Assembly (NCBI GenBank): GCA_003427395.1
Contig: BFEA01000001.1
Span: 12,422,114 to 12,448,502, forward strand
Direction of reading: 5' to 3'
Source of the DNA: Chara braunii
Taxonomy: Eukaryota > Streptophyta > Charophyceae > Charales > Characeae
Length of the DNA: 26,389 bases
Every line of letters begins with the position of its first letter. The first letter of the stretch is position 1. Position numbers and translations under genes: made by a program. Below, piece after piece: positions 1-8,962 of the stretch. The notes beneath the pieces are model-generated. The model ran no database searches. It saw only the letters and a program-made list of their open reading frames with translations, and was not told the DNA's origin.

Positions 1-1100
1 TCATACCATACCTAGGCCGAACCGGAACCAAGTCTGGGACACGTCGAATATCGAGCTAATGTCGAGCCTGAAAAATGTCGGAGTCGTACCAATACCGAGC
101 TTGAAATAGGTAAATTACCGTACAACGCCGCAATCCCATGATAGTACCGATCCTCAGAATATGTCGACGCGGCCAAACTCGAGCCTAGAATGAGTCAAAT
201 GCCGAATGATTATTGAGTCTGAAAAACGTCGGCCGTCGTAGAATGCCACAACGTGAATGTCGCCGAACCTCCCGGAACCATGTATCCGCACCGAGCCAAA
301 TACCATACCGTCGACCCAAGGTAGCACCACCCCATGTCGTCCATGCGACTCCCACTCTCGGAACATCCCAAATGCGGTAATGTTAGTAATCAAGCAAACC
401 AGGGAAAACGACGCAGGGAACCTCGACCATCGGCAGTAGTGAAAACTGATAAAATCCGGGGAAAATGCTCAATCCGGGGTCGGAACTAATGACGGGTAAT
501 CGAGGCGAAATTAGGCCAATTTCCTAATAATCATGGTCTCCCGTCCCTTCCATCATTTTTCATCATTCTTCCCTTTCCTTAATTCTATTGTTGGAAATAA
601 TAAATTAACTGTAAGTTCCNCAAAATTAAATTNCGAGAAAATTTAAATAAATGGCCGAATTCTTTTTGTTTCTTTTCTCTCTTACCATTTTTAATATTTT
701 TCTNTNTTTTTAATTTCATTGNCGGGAACACAAAATAACAAGGGTATTCCCCCTTGAATTAAATGCCATAAAAAATAAAGAAAGTAAGGGATATTATGTT
801 TTTCCCTTCTCCCCTACTGGTCGTAATCCCTTTTCCCCATCTTTAATTATGGTACTAAAATAGACAAAAATTTGAGGCCTCATTTCGGCCCCGGTCGTAT
901 GTCGCAAAAAAAATGTGGCTGCGAGGTCAGTTCCCGCGATGCCTCTCCGCGGCAGGCCAATCCGGGTCTAACCGTCTGGACGGCCGGAAATGACGGTCCG
1001 TTGATGTGCCGAGTGCGACCACCCATCCCGCCATTTTTTAGGGTTACCTGTAAGGTTCAGCGCGCCCAAAATCAAGGGCGCCCTGAGCTCCCCTAATTTC
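1..1100. other. gene-free region with degenerate short repeats
   Basis: No coding region is recognisable. The first 250 bases hold loosely repeated phrases such as GTCGAGCCTGAAAAATGTCGG (61-81), with weaker versions near 93-110 and 213-232, which look like remnants of an old tandem array. From about 540 to 870 the sequence is AT-rich, with single Ns at 620, 633, 704, 706 and 722. The open frames here are short and unlike any protein family I know. Confidence 0.5.
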
Positions 1101-1179
1101 CGCTGCCTGGTCTAACCAGAGTACCGTCAAAACTCAGACTCGTCTTTGCGCCTAAGTCCCAAAACCGTAGATTTCAGGC

Positions 1180-1410
1180 GGCGCACTGCTTGTGGCCGCC
1201 TGACAACGGGGCGGGGTTGAGGGGGACCGGGGCCGCGAGGGGTGGGGGCCCTGGGGGGATGGTCGGCGGGGCCAGGGCCAGCGGTTGAGGTGTCTAGAGC
1301 GGGCACTGCTGGAAGTGGGGTGGTCGGTGGTGCAGGCACTGCAAGGAGGGTTGAGGGGGGGGGGTGTCGTGGTTGTGGCCCTTGCGGGGGGTGACGGTGC
1401 GGGGCCCTCT

Positions 1411-1446
<36 letters not shown>

Positions 1447-2060
1447 GTGGGTCGGGGACGTGGGGGGTACCCGGATAGCTGGGATAGAGCCCATGAGGGG
1501 TAATGGCACCATGGGTTGGTGAAACGGGAGCACTGCACTCTGCAGGCCCTGCAGGGCCCTAGCCCCTGGGGGTGGGGGTTGTAGGGCAGATAGGGCCCTA
1601 CAACTTAGTGGCTCACCAGAGTAAGCACTGAAGACCGCCGTGGTCGGCGGCGCCACTTCTCGTGGCGCGAGTAGGGTAGTAGACTGGTAGTAGACTAGTA
1701 GTGTCGTGGTTCGGGGTCGTTGGTAACTTGGTGCTGCCGCTGTTGCGGGCCTGCGGCTGTTGCCTCTTGTGCGGTAGGCCGGGGGTAGTAAGTGTTGCGG
1801 GGCTCGGGGGAGACGGGGGTAATTCACGTACGTGCCTCAATGGGGTTGGGGTGGGTTGTCGAGGTTCGTGGTGTGTATGATCGTGTTGCGGGGCCGGGGG
1901 TAGTTGGCCTACGGGTGCACGCACTGCACGACCCTCTTGTTTTCCACAATCTCATAGACTTACACCAGTGCGGACTCCGCTAGGCTGGTAGCCTGGAAGT
2001 ATGCACACAGGGGCCTGGTAGGGGACCCTGCTAGGCTGCTACAGACACCTACCCGGCCCT
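1180..2060. repeat. G-rich strand-asymmetric low-complexity region
   Basis: The plus strand is strongly G-rich with many runs of three or more G, and includes short repeated phrases such as AGGGCCCTA (near 1553 and 1592) and GTAGTAGACT (near 1677). Overlapping proline-rich open frames on the minus strand come from the C-runs and have no recognisable domain. I see no gene here. Confidence 0.6.
1413..1444 (+). repeat. poly-G tract, 32 consecutive G
   Basis: Thirty-two uninterrupted G residues lie inside a longer G-rich context (about 1345-1470). Runs of this kind can form G-quadruplexes and are error-prone to sequence, so the exact length is uncertain. Confidence 0.9.
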
Positions 2061-2100
2061 AACGTGGTATCGTGTCTGAATCTGCCGGTCCGCTGCCCTG

Positions 2101-2129
2101 CAACTCATATTTTTAAAATATGCAAGTTG
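2101..2129. repeat. AT-rich imperfect inverted repeat
   Basis: CAACT and AGTTG flank the near-palindrome ATATTTTTAAAATAT. The arms can pair as a hairpin with a small internal loop. A T25 run follows at 2161-2185. Its function is unknown and it may be chance. Confidence 0.4.
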
Positions 2130-2160
2130 ATGCAACCGATGTACATCGTACGTTGAGGAC

Positions 2161-2185
2161 TTTTTTTTTTTTTTTTTTTTTTTTT
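2161..2185 (+). repeat. poly-T tract (T25)
   Basis: Twenty-five T residues. On the minus strand this could be the poly(A) tail of a retroposed sequence, but no body is recognisable to the right of it. Confidence 0.8.
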
Positions 2186-2584
2186 AATCGTGCTCAGCAT
2201 AATGGACTGCTAAACATTGCACTGCATCGCCTGCTGATAAAAAAAAAAAGAAAAAAGATAACAATAAACATTACAATGATATAAAAAATAAAAAATTACT
2301 CGCAAGACACAATACGCAGTATTATGCCAGAGCAGCCAAACTGTCGGTGTGTACATGATAATGGAGGCTTATACAACATTCGATCTGACACAAGTTACAC
2401 AGCAAACATTTCCAAATGCAGTATAGAGTAATACATTGCATGATCGCGCTGATATACAATGAACAAACAATTGCAAGAGACCAAAAACAAGGTGAACACA
2501 ATCGCACGAATGTATGCACAACGCCAAACCAGCTGAAAGCCTGAAACCAACTGAATGTATGCACAACGCCAAACCAATTGAAGG

Positions 2585-2696
<112 letters not shown>

Positions 2697-2699
2697 TGA

Positions 2700-3254
2700 G
2701 TCTCCGCATCCGAATGATGAACCATGTGTCTCTTGAAGAGTGACCTCCATTTTAAGCTCGCCGATCAATGGGTGCAGGAATTGTCACCAACGGTGTGCCC
2801 TGCGGCCCCTGCCCATGTGACCCGAGTCGTGTCCTCCGTCTGCCCCATCGCCCTCCTCCATCATCGCCGTCCACCGTTCGTATTTTAGGTATGTAATCGG
2901 AGTACCCCGCATCATCAGTGTCTGTGGTCTCTCTAGGGGCGACATCCGTGATGTCATCGTGGACGATAAGTACACTTCCGCTCTCTTCTCACCTGGCAGT
3001 GCATCCCCTGCCCCCTCCTTGCCGACGCGGTCCGCCATCGCTGCAGTCCTCCCTCCAACATCCAATGCATCGCTCTCGGCTGCAATCTCTCCATCCTCGA
3101 GATGCGCAGGGACGGATCGCTTAAGATGAAAACGAATATGCGGCGACGAACATGACGCCTTCCTTGCCGCGGCCTTCTTCCTCGCTCGAGAAAGACTCGC
3201 CTTCGTGGTCCTCGTCATAACGACATCCGATGTCTTCGTCGGCAAAGCACTCCC
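2700..3254. other. no supported gene; possible decayed 5' part of the Penelope-like element
   Basis: GC-rich sequence with serine/proline-rich plus frames and a 236-codon open frame on the minus strand (2784-3494). Neither shows a domain. Because a degraded plus-strand reverse transcriptase follows directly, the segment may be its eroded amino-terminal region or 5' repeat. A GIY-YIG endonuclease signature was looked for and not seen. Confidence 0.3.
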
Positions 3255-5071
3255 ATGTCGGGCCCCATACTCTGTCATGGCGGTGTGTCGAGCACCGCCG
3301 ACCATCGCGATGGATCGGATCCCCATAGATGGTGCTGCTGGCCTGCCAACAATCCCCACTCCCTGCTCGTCCAACCCCCCACTAGTGGCCCCACTGGTAT
3401 AGATTCTGGTACTGTCGAGCCTGCTTGCTCGTTTGTGAGTATGGACCCCATATTTTCGCGATAAGGAAACCATGTAACCTTTCGATTTAGTCATGTTAAT
3501 TTCCTTTCCAGTCGTATGAATAATTCGAAAGATATTGTTTCACCTAATTTCTCTTCTAATCCGGTTAGTTTAAGAACTTTAAGTAAGCAGGTTCGTTCTT
3601 CCTTATCTACCTTCTTTAACAAGGATATTGATGTGGCCCCAACTCTCTTCTCGGCATGTTTCTTTGATGGTAAATATGACGGTAGCCTCGGTAGGTATAT
3701 CAAGGCTGAGGAAGTAACGCAGAGTAAGAAGCGCTTTGAGGGTCTTGTTCTTTGCCCGCTAGACCATAACGCTGGTGATACATATGCATGTTGTGCTGTA
3801 GTTTATGCATTGGGTATGAGGAGGTTGTTGACTAGCAATCCGGGATTACAAATTGTGAATGAGGATGAGCAGATGTAAAGTTGTAAACTTGCATATAATT
3901 TAGGGAAATTTTCTCGACTCGCACCCTGGGCAGGGAAGGGTAGGTTAGGCAGGTCGTATGTCATATCTAAACATAAAGATGAAAATAAATGGGTGCCCAT
4001 CTGTTCCTCCTGGTCCGAGCCTTCTCGATGGGCATCTAGGATTTTCTCTTCTTGTGTTAATGAATTTCTCAGACGTCTACCTAAATTCACTCATTTCAAT
4101 TTACGTAGCATGCATTTCTTACCTCTTTCCTGCATGAAGTTAATAAGGGCATACAACATAATGAGGAATTGCTGGCCGGAAGTTCCGACGTTAAAAAAAT
4201 GTTTTGCCAGCTTCCTCATCCGACTCTCTTGTCGACATTAGAATGGTCTGTAAGCGTTTTTGAAGAGAAAGGGTTTTATAAGTGCCTGGTCAATGGAAGC
4301 AAAAAGCAGGTTACATTAAGTAGGGTGGCTGTTAGTGAGGTCGGTTTTAAGTCAGTCGAATTCCCTGTGCTGACAAGCTTTGTGGCGTACGATTTGGCCC
4401 ATATGTTTACGTCAGCAACGGGCTTAATTCTGAAACAAAATATCAGCATACCGATGGGGAACTCTTCTAGTCCGACTTTAGCATGTTTAATGTGTGACAT
4501 TGTGTGTCCACAATGAGTACACCTTTCTGAAGAGTCTAGGGAATGATGCGAGGTTGGTGAAAGGTTGTCGTTTAATTGACAATGTTTCTGTTTTTATTAG
4601 ATAGAAGGCCGGGGACGCATTGTCCAAAAATAAGGCCGCAATGATTCTTTCAAGGGTTCATGTTATGATCAGCATTTGGTTTTGGAGAGTACAAGCAAAG
4701 GTCTTGAGTGGCCTTATTTGGGATGTCGAGTTCTGGTGGGAAAACAGCCAGTCAAGGTCTATTGTCAGGCCTTACATAAAAATCATGAGAGTATTCTTGA
4801 TGAGTATGAAATAATATTTCAGAATTTACAGAACTTCGACTCTTCTTGCTCCAAGAAGCAGAAGATTGCGGTGATTACTTCCTTCTTTCACAAAGCTTAT
4901 GACATGGGCACACTGCCAGGAACGGAGGCCGCATTCCTATTCGGTCTGACAACCGAACTGCACCGAAGGGGTTTTCCGGACCAGGTATTCGATAAAGCTC
5001 TGATCAATTTTAATATTAAGGTCGGGGGGTCTTGGAGTGAGTGGGTCCGATGTTTTACTAGCTGGACTTAA
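3255..5071 (+). pseudogene. Penelope-like retroelement reverse transcriptase, decayed
   Basis: This reads as an RNA-templated DNA polymerase in pieces. One frame runs from 3255 to about 4160 across in-frame stops at 3462-3464 and 3876-3878. It carries LVLCPLDHNAGDT (about 3740) and GKGRLGRSYVISKHKDENKW (about 3933), typical of the fingers region. The next frame (4169-4516) has motif A as SSDVKKMFCQLPH and motif B as IPMGNSSSPTLA. The first frame then carries motif C as RLIDN (4569-4583), where an active enzyme has two Asp, and stops at 4602-4604. The thumb and linker region continues at about 4655-5071 (LGCRVLVGK, then LHRRGFPDQVFDKAL). Penelope-type assignment rests on this motif pattern plus the hammerhead fold 135 bases downstream. 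No GIY-YIG domain follows. Another non-LTR reverse transcriptase family is possible. With several stops, two or more frame changes and a damaged active site it is not functional. Confidence 0.75.
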
Positions 5072-5205
5072 TCAGCTATCTGTAGGGGGACTGTTTTCTT
5101 TCTTGGGGGGGGGCCTTCTTTTCCCGTAGCCTATTCCCACCTTTTGAGCTATCGTAGGACTATATAGGACTGTGCTTTTCTGTGTTCGTCAACTAGCACT
5201 ACCCC

Positions 5206-5259
5206 TTACCCCTGACGATGGCCGGTACACCGGGGGACCGGCCGAAACATGTAGGGTAA
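5206..5259 (+). ncRNA. hammerhead ribozyme (type I), candidate
   Basis: All elements of a hammerhead are present in order. Stem I 5' strand TTACCC (5206-5211); core CTGACGA (5212-5218); stem II GGCCGGT (5220-5226) with ACCGGCC (5237-5243), seven pairs with a ten-base loop; core GAAA (5244-5247); minimal stem III made of A5247-T5252 and C5248-G5251; cleavage triplet GTA (5251-5253); and stem I 3' strand GGGTAA (5254-5259), a perfect six-pair match. Predicted cleavage is after A5253. One extra base (T5219) sits between the core and stem II. Hammerheads with very short stem III are known from the terminal repeats of Penelope-like elements, which fits the reverse transcriptase just upstream. Activity is not shown by sequence alone. 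Confidence 0.75.
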
Positions 5260-5282
5260 TCGCCATCGGTGCTTCAAGTTTC

Positions 5283-5309
5283 GGCGAGTGCGCTGAAGCG
5301 CGCTTCGCC
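5283..5309. repeat. GC-rich hairpin downstream of the ribozyme
   Basis: GGCGA (5283-5287) pairs with TCGCC (5305-5309), and GCGC (5290-5293) with GCGC (5298-5301) around a TGAA loop, with a small internal loop between. It lies 23 bases past the hammerhead and may belong to the element's 3' terminal region. Confidence 0.45.
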
Positions 5310-5319
5310 TTCTTTCTGT

Positions 5320-5740
5320 TGTCAGCCATGATTGATTATTTTTTCAAGCTGGCACGCTAGGGGGACTACGCTGCTTTCTTTTATCTTGCTGTCTATCTCC
5401 CTTCTTCCTCTCCTTCTTCCGCTGCTTTCACATTCTCTCCATGATTGCCTAATGTGTATCTCACATGGCTTGCTATGTTGCATGTAATCGTACTGTTGAC
5501 AATGCAGGCAGAAGTTCGAGTCCAGACCCAATGAGATGACCGGAACAAGATCATTCTGAATTACCTGGGGCCGGTCCGTTCTACCATGATATCTGATGCC
5601 CGTAGCCCGTTCAAAGCAGGAAAATAGGGCAAAAGAGGACTGAAAGGAGAAAAGAAAACAAAGACAACAAAGAGTAAGGCAAGTGAAACTGCATAGCCAC
5701 CAACAAAAAAAAAAAGAAAAAAAAGGGGGAAACTACGCGG
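5320..5740. other. no gene seen
   Basis: Intergenic-type sequence with short A-rich runs (5705-5725). The phrase AGTTCGAGTCC at 5513-5523 resembles a tRNA B box, but the surrounding bases do not form a T arm or acceptor stem. Confidence 0.5.
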
Positions 5741-5906
5741 GAGTCAGAGAAATGAGTTATAATTGCAGTATGGACCAAGATACAGTTTCCAAATTGCAGT
5801 TTGGGCAATGTATACAACCCCGCTTTCTGGCCAGGTAGGGCACTCCAAGTGCAATTGCAAGCTGTATCTTGCCCCATAGTGCAATTATAACTCGTTTTTG
5901 TGACTC
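5741..5906. mobile_element. small foldback / MITE-like element
   Basis: The left arm begins GAGTCA (5741) and the right arm ends TGACTC (5901-5906). The arms match over roughly 70 bases at about three quarters identity, including the shared core GAGTTATAATTGCA and CAAGATACAG read inward. This is the layout of a non-autonomous element with long inverted repeats. No clear target-site duplication could be fixed, and no coding capacity is visible. Confidence 0.6.
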
Positions 5907-6186
5907 TAACGAAAACCAACCAACCTGCATAGCCGTGCGCGGCAGAATAGAATAAAATGTCTGAAAGGAGTAGATGCTAGACATAAATATCCTCAAGAAA
6001 GTCACACAAGCCTATGGGCCTCGATGCACTACTGCAGCTTTACACTTGAGGTTTCAAGAGTGTGGCATCGCTGCATGAACTCCTGATGCGGCATAGCTGC
6101 TAAATAAAGTAACACAAGTCTATGGGCCTTCCTATGGGCCCAAGACCTGTTCGTGGGGTTGCAGACTCACTCTCGAGAACATCGTT

Positions 6187-6278
6187 GAGAGTGAGTCATA
6201 GCTGCACTAACTGTGGAAAGGCACTCACCATAGAGAGTGAGTCATAGCTGCACTAACTATGGAAAGGCACTCATGATT
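6187..6278. repeat. tandem duplication, 46-bp unit
   Basis: Two adjacent copies (6187-6232 and 6233-6278) both begin GAGAGTGAGTCATAGCTGCA and differ at a handful of positions near their ends. Each contains the phrase GGAAAGGCACTCA. Confidence 0.85.
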
Positions 6279-6522
6279 TTTGTTTTTCCAAGTGTTGTCA
6301 GATGTCACACTCCGGAGTGTCACTCTTGATGATTCAAGAGCGCCTGCCTGCAAGTTCACTTTTTTTTTCCAAGGGAGGACGAGAGCACCCTCCACACGCC
6401 CCATTGTTTTTTTTTTTTGGGAGGGGGGGGCACGTTCCAAATGAGACCACAGGGGCCCCGTAACACACCCCTACATATCAACCCGGTGTAAGCCTGCCGA
6501 GGCCAGTACTCAGCTTAGGCTC

Positions 6523-6539
6523 CTGGAAACAGGGTCCAG
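6523..6539 (-). repeat. degenerate copy of the R1 terminal hairpin
   Basis: CTGGA (6523-6527) and TCCAG (6535-6539) flank a seven-base loop. Read on the minus strand, the surrounding 24 bases match the R1 family phrase GGGACGCTGGACCC...CCAGC with about three differences. The outermost stem pair is lost. It is probably an old fragment. Confidence 0.5.
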
Positions 6540-6571
6540 TGTCCCTTAAAGGAATCTCCAAAAAGAAAAAA

Positions 6572-6742
6572 GAAACAACGGCGGACGCGGCATGTTTTGA
6601 GTTCCTAAAGGCACGAAAACAGGCCTTCAGCGACTGTGTCAGGGCCTGAGTTCGAAAAGGCGTTCGTAACTCAGGCCGGCAGTGGTGTCAGGGCGGAGGT
6701 TTCATTAAGGCGGTTGTGTCTTTTTTNAAAAAAAAAAAAAAA
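6572..6742 (+). repeat. copy 1 of the ~140-bp terminal module, ending at an ambiguous base
   Basis: From GAAACAA through GGCGGTTGTGTC this matches 7202-7351 almost base for base, and also matches the inverse of 7898-8031. It then reads T6, one N (6727), A15. In the other copy the same module leads into a long foldback, so here the inverted half is missing, either by deletion or by assembly collapse at the N. Confidence 0.75.
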
Positions 6743-7201
6743 GGATAGAAACGAGTTTGTGGGGCAGTTGAGTGACCCAAATCCTGTCGTGCAGTACTCG
6801 TGATCCCACCATCAGAATTTTACATGTGGTACCCAGAAAAGCAAGGAGATCTTTGTTCCCCTCCTCTCCTTAACACTGGGCATGCCCGTGCAAAGAAAGC
6901 TTCCCGCCTGAATCTTTTCAATCGGTTGGGGGTGTGGCCAACCTCAAAAGAGGGTGGGGTCATCCAGAGGCCCAGTGGATAGAAGATTTTCAGTATTTTA
7001 CTTGCTGTTGTGCAATTATCTCATTGGGCGGAGCCCCCCTTCAATCATGGAGTATATGGGGGGTGTCAGAAGTCGAGTTCATTCCAGAAAAACGTGGCAG
7101 TTACTTTGTTCACTGTCGATGCAACCACCACCATCAGATCATTTGTGATCTGATGGCTGGGAAGCACCCAGCGGTGGGAGGTCTGTGTTTCTTATTTTTT
7201 T
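6743..7201. other. no recognised gene; contains a perfect 11-bp hairpin
   Basis: Open frames of 60-89 codons occur on the plus strand, but none resembles a family I recognise. CCATCAGATCA (7131-7141) and TGATCTGATGG (7146-7156) form a perfect inverted repeat around TTTG. Confidence 0.4.
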
Positions 7202-7349
7202 GAAACAAAGGAGGACGCGGCATGTTTTGAGTTCCTAAAGGCACAAAAAACAGGCCTTCGGCGACTGTGCAAGGGCCTGAGTTCGAAAAGGCGTTCGTAA
7301 CTCAGGCCGGCAGTGGTGTCAGGGCGGAGGTTTCATTAAGGCGGTTGTG

Positions 7350-7387
<38 letters not shown>

Positions 7388-7814
7388 CAGTCGGTCGTGC
7401 CGCGCCGCAGCTGCAAGGAGAAAAAAAAGTTTTTTTTTTTTTTTTTTTCCCGGTCGGTTCCACCGCGCCGCGCCGTGCCGCGGCTGAAAAAAGAAAAAAG
7501 AAAAAAGAAGGTGTATCGGCCCCATGGTCGGGCCACGGCCGAGATGTCTCGGCCACACCCCAGATTGGCCATGGCCGAGATGTCTTGGCCACACCCCAGA
7601 TTGGCCACGGCCAAGATGTCTCGGTCACACCCCAGATTGGCCACGGCCGAGATGTCTCGGCCACACCCCAGATTGGCCACGGCCGAGATGTCTCGGCCAC
7701 ACCCCAGATTGGCCATGGACCAGATGTATAGGCCACACCCCGGCCGCGGCCTGACCATGGTTGCTTTTCTTTTTTCTCCAGCTGCGGCATGGCGCGGTGC
7801 GGCGCGGCCGACGG

Positions 7815-7849
<35 letters not shown>

Positions 7850-8031
7850 TTTTTTCCTCCTTGCCACCGCGGCGCAATCGACCGAAAAAAAAAAAGAAAA
7901 AAAAGACACAACTGCCTTAATGAAACCTCCGCCCTGACACCACTGCCGGCCTGAGTTACGAACGCCTTTCTAACTCAGGCCCTGACACAGACGCCGATGC
8001 CTGTTTTTTCTGTCCATTACGAACTCCCATG
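7202..8031. mobile_element. foldback element with long inverted arms and internal minisatellite
   Basis: The left arm (7202-7351) and right arm (7898-8031) are inverted copies of a ~140-bp module containing CAGGGCCTGAGTT and GGCGGAGGTTTCATTAAGGC. Inside, the mirror symmetry continues as alternating homopolymer and GC-rich blocks: T-run, CAGTCGGTCGTGCCGCGCCG, T-run and a second GC block on the left; CGGTGCGGCGCGGCCGAC, A-run and CGCGGCGCAATCGACCG on the right. A 36-bp minisatellite sits in the centre. The composite looks like a non-autonomous foldback transposon. No transposase is encoded; the open frames crossing it are repeat products. Target-site duplications are not clear. Confidence 0.7.
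7531..7746. repeat. minisatellite, 36-bp unit x 6
   Basis: Six head-to-tail 36-bp units begin at 7531, 7567, 7603, 7639, 7675 and 7711; the last is diverged. Typical units carry the dyad GGCCGAGATGTCTCGGCC, eight-base arms around TG, followed by ACACCCCAGATT. Because 36 is a multiple of three, several frames stay open and give 12-residue peptide repeats, which are not evidence of a protein. Confidence 0.9.
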
Positions 8032-8444
8032 TGACAGAAACGTACTTCCCCCAAGAAAAAATTACAAAGCAAATGTATGGCCCACAACGTACTGCCCATT
8101 AGGAACTCCCATGTTTCTAAGATCGAAACACTATTGGCAAAGAACTACGAGCTACGAACTGCAAATCTCGAAAATGCACAAGGCAATTCACTAAAAATTT
8201 TACAATTCAACCCTAAAATTATTTCATAAGGCATGCTAAATTCTTAGATACAGTTCAATTCTAAAACTCAGTCCAAGTATGTACTAAATTTGATCTTAAC
8301 AAGAAATTGGGACTTGGTGTATTAATATTGTCTACAGAAAATAGATGATTGAAAACAGCCAAGAAAAGGGCCACATATAGAGAGTCCAAGGGAATTCAAA
8401 GGGAGGGAGAGATAACCGCGGCCACCGCATACACGAGCCAGATT
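8032..8444. other. no gene seen
   Basis: AT-rich sequence without coding features. The phrase at the right end of the foldback, GAACTCCCATGT, recurs at 8103-8114, suggesting another fragment of the same terminus or a short duplication of the flank. Confidence 0.45.
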
Positions 8445-8760
8445 TTCCCAGATGGCACAAAGTCAAGCGTAGTACACTCCCCACACCACTCAAGGCGTGG
8501 GTGACCCTGTGTCACTGTTCCTGTTCTTGGAGTCTTGGAGATCAGCCACTCTTAGGGCCAGATCCCACTGGCAACGAGGATTGGAATAAGTGGCGGAATC
8601 TGGACGTGTTCCAGACAGAGATGCAGAAAAGCAGACCAATCACAAACTTCTGAAGCTCTCCACAAACACGTCCAGATTCAGAGGCATATTCCAATCCTCT
8701 TTGCTAGTGGGATCTGGATCATCTGGCCCTTAGAAAGTGAACGTCACTGTAACTCCAAAC
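8445..8760 (+). repeat. direct repeat A, copy 1 (split by a MITE)
   Basis: TTCCCAGATGGCACAAAG through AGCCACTC (8445-8551), resuming after the MITE with GAAAGTGAACGTCACTGT (from 8733). It matches 8963-9090, including the shared phrase ACACTCCCCACACCACTCAA. The copy is interrupted exactly at the MITE. Confidence 0.8.
8555..8729. mobile_element. MITE, Tourist / PIF-Harbinger-like, 175 bp
   Basis: Inverted ends GGGCCAGATCCCACT... and ...AGTGGGATCTGGATCATCTGGCCC pair over most of the element; the right arm carries a 9-base internal duplication (GATCCAGAT) that the left lacks. TTA flanks both sides (8552-8554 and 8730-8732). TTA/TAA three-base duplications and GG-starting inverted ends are the hallmark of PIF/Harbinger elements. 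Removing the element plus one TTA recreates a sequence that aligns with repeat A copy 2, where the site reads TCA. There is no coding capacity, so it would have moved by a transposase supplied elsewhere. Confidence 0.85.
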
Positions 8761-8962
8761 GCGGTTATGGCTGGAAATTGTGTTACCCTTCGCGCCTGGG
8801 AAACGTTCCCACCGCCACTACTGAGTCTCCCACTCCCACTGATGGCGCCGCCACCCATAGGGCTTCAGGGCTTTACGAACCCAGCAGAGATCTCGTCCCT
8901 TCATCATATTAATTTCCCAGATTCTACCGTTGGTATGTAAGAGATAAAAATGCAAGCAGCAG
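8761..8962. other. spacer between direct repeats A
   Basis: About 200 bases between the two A copies, without a recognisable gene. If the A repeats were LTRs of a small element this would be its interior, but no primer-binding site or polypurine tract was identified. Confidence 0.35.

Larger units (their letters stand above)
5907..6571. other. gene-free region with short direct repeats
   Basis: Phrases recur, such as CACAAG followed by CTATGGGCC near 6005 and 6114, and AGTGAGTCATAGCTGCACTA. A degenerate copy of the R1 hairpin lies on the minus strand at 6523-6539. Short T and G runs occur at 6360-6430. No coding signal is recognisable. Confidence 0.5.

Noticed and set aside
1127-1924. Proline-rich open frames on the minus strand
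   Set aside because: They follow from G-runs on the plus strand and from the poly-G tract, and contain no recognisable protein features.
2784-3494. 236-codon open frame on the minus strand
   Set aside because: No domain, GC-rich context, and it overlaps the plus-strand frame that leads into the reverse transcriptase; it is most likely a shadow.
5505-5530. B-box-like AGTTCGAGTCC
   Set aside because: Flanking bases do not form a T stem, and no A box or acceptor stem is found upstream.
7531-7746. Possible CRISPR-like array of 36-bp repeats
   Set aside because: Units are directly adjacent with no unique spacers and the context is eukaryotic; it is a minisatellite.
7267-7954. Several overlapping 150-190 codon frames with GHTPDWPRPRCL-type peptide repeats
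   Set aside because: The 36-bp unit is divisible by three, so frames stay open automatically on both strands; long Phe and Lys runs come from homopolymers.
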